Under the pieces are notes generated by a model that had not been told where the DNA came from, did no database searches, and saw only the letters and a list, made by a program, of their open reading frames with translations. From NCBI GenBank assembly GCA_016839995.1, contig JAEOTD010000148.1, positions 1-5,943 of the forward strand: a stretch of DNA of 5,943 nt. The letters run 5' to 3'. Below are positions 5,243 to 5,943 of this stretch, piece after piece (within the stretch, counting starts at the first letter, position 1; the number at the start of each line of letters is the position of its first letter). The position numbers and the translations under genes were made by a program. Source of the DNA: Candidatus Hermodarchaeota archaeon. GTDB taxonomy: Archaea; Asgardarchaeota; Hermodarchaeia; Hermodarchaeales; Hermodarchaeaceae.

Positions 5243-5943
5243 ATGATTGCTGGATTTGTAATTGCCCTTCGAGAAGGACTTGAAGCTGCATTAATCGTGG
5301 GCATAGTCTTGGCGTTTCTAGCCCGGACAGGCGGAAGCCACCGCTATTGGCAAGTGTTTGCCGGAGTGGTTTCTGCAATTATCGTGAGCATAGCATTTGC
5401 TTTCGGATTTCAGTGGATTGCTGGCGGATTTAGTGGATCCAGTGCCCAAATCTTCGAAGGTGTTACAACGTTAATTGCTGCAGGATTACTTGTCTCGATG
5501 ATTGTGTGGATGGAGCGAAAAGGTCCCACCCTTCAAATGGAGCTTGAACAGAAAGCTGCTGCAACCATGACAGCAACACTTGGAATCTTCTTTATTGTCT
5601 TTATTGCTGTACTTCGTGAAGGAGTTGAAACTGTGCTGTTCCTGACAGTTCTTCCCGTTAGTGAAGGAGCAATTTGGATTGGAGCGCTGTTGGGCTTTGC
5701 GGTCGCGGTTGGAATTGCCTACATCTATTTTGCGGGCACCAAACAATTCAGTCTTAAAACCTTCTTTCGGATTACCAGTGTGTTTCTCATTATTTTTGCT
5801 GCGGGGATGATTGCATATGGCATCCACGAATTACAGGAGGCGGGAGTCGTTCCTGTGCTCATCGAGCATGTTTGGGATATCAACTACTTGTTACCTGAAA
5901 ATAGCCCCATTGGAATGGTTTTGAAAGGGTTGGTGGGATATAA
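5243..5943 (+). CDS. FTR1/EfeU-type iron permease (3' end beyond window)
   Basis: Predicted cytoplasmic-membrane permease that imports iron. The first 233 residues are present. Two REGLE-type iron-binding motifs, the hallmark of the family, are seen: R10-E-G-L-E14 in helix 1 and R125-E-G-V-E129 in a later helix. FEG at 71-73 and HELQEAG at 195-201 are also typical. Hydrophobic helices lie at about 4-26, 38-60, 73-90, 108-136, 144-164 and 177-194. The usual length of this short form is about 270-290 residues, so some 40-60 residues and the last helix are missing. The frame does not stop: the TAA ending the window is read as TAT-AA. The start is fixed by a GGTGG site. Partner genes known in bacteria (EfeO, EfeB) or a multicopper oxidase are not in this window. 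Without an oxidase, ferrous iron uptake under anoxia would fit, which is inference. Transcription is probably iron-repressed through the operator at 5193-5208. Confidence 0.93.
   Translation, partial: MIAGFVIALREGLEAALIVGIVLAFLARTGGSHRYWQVFAGVVSAIIVSIAFAFGFQWIAGGFSGSSAQIFEGVTTLIAAGLLVSMIVWMERKGPTLQMELEQKAAATMTATLGIFFIVFIAVLREGVETVLFLTVLPVSEGAIWIGALLGFAVAVGIAYIYFAGTKQFSLKTFFRITSVFLIIFAAGMIAYGIHELQEAGVVPVLIEHVWDINYLLPENSPIGMVLKGLVGY

Noticed and set aside
5486..5827. 113-codon open frame on the minus strand
   Set aside because: It lies wholly antisense within the FTR1 gene, whose REGLE motifs and helices are unambiguous; the antisense product is low-complexity and resembles nothing.
5941..5943. 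TAA at the very end as the stop of the permease
   Set aside because: It is out of frame; the permease reads GGA-TAT-AA and continues past the window.
1..5943. CRISPR arrays, tRNA or rRNA genes, insertion sequences
   Set aside because: No regularly spaced repeats, cloverleaf-like segments, rRNA-like stretches, transposase frames or terminal inverted repeats were seen.

Overview
The window looks archaeal. Three things support this: a GGTGG ribosome-binding site ahead of the iron permease, AT-rich TATA/BRE-like elements instead of bacterial -35/-10 pairs, and gene families common in uncultured archaea (PadR regulator fused to a methyltransferase-like domain, winged-helix ferredoxin, BchE-like radical SAM enzyme). 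An anaerobic lineage is likely from the oxygen-sensitive Fe-S proteins. An Asgard (Thorarchaeota-like) origin fits the protein wording I recall, but this is only a guess.

Layout: (1) Positions 2-1072, plus strand: the 3' part of a gene for an iron-sulfur protein with an N-terminal winged-helix-like region, a central cysteine-rich region and two C-terminal 4Fe-4S ferredoxin motifs. Its true start probably lies before the window. (2) Positions 3908 down to 1169, minus strand: an apparent operon of three genes, convergent with the first. In transcription order it encodes an uncharacterised 301-residue protein, a B12-binding-type radical SAM enzyme overlapping it by 4 bp (ATGA), and a small four-helix membrane protein. 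(3) Positions 4907-4047, minus strand: a PadR-type regulator with a degenerate methyltransferase-like C-terminal domain. (4) A 335-bp divergent intergenic region holding AT-rich promoter elements, a GC-rich hairpin and a perfect 16-bp DtxR/IdeR-like palindrome. (5) Positions 5243-5943, plus strand: the first 233 codons of an FTR1/EfeU-type iron permease, open at the window end; the TAA that closes the window is out of frame.

The permease is probably iron-regulated through the palindrome just upstream of it. The most novel part is the minus-strand unit: the unknown protein and the radical SAM enzyme are translationally coupled and may act together, perhaps with the membrane protein, and the PadR protein encoded upstream may control them. 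That functional link is inferred from gene order only.
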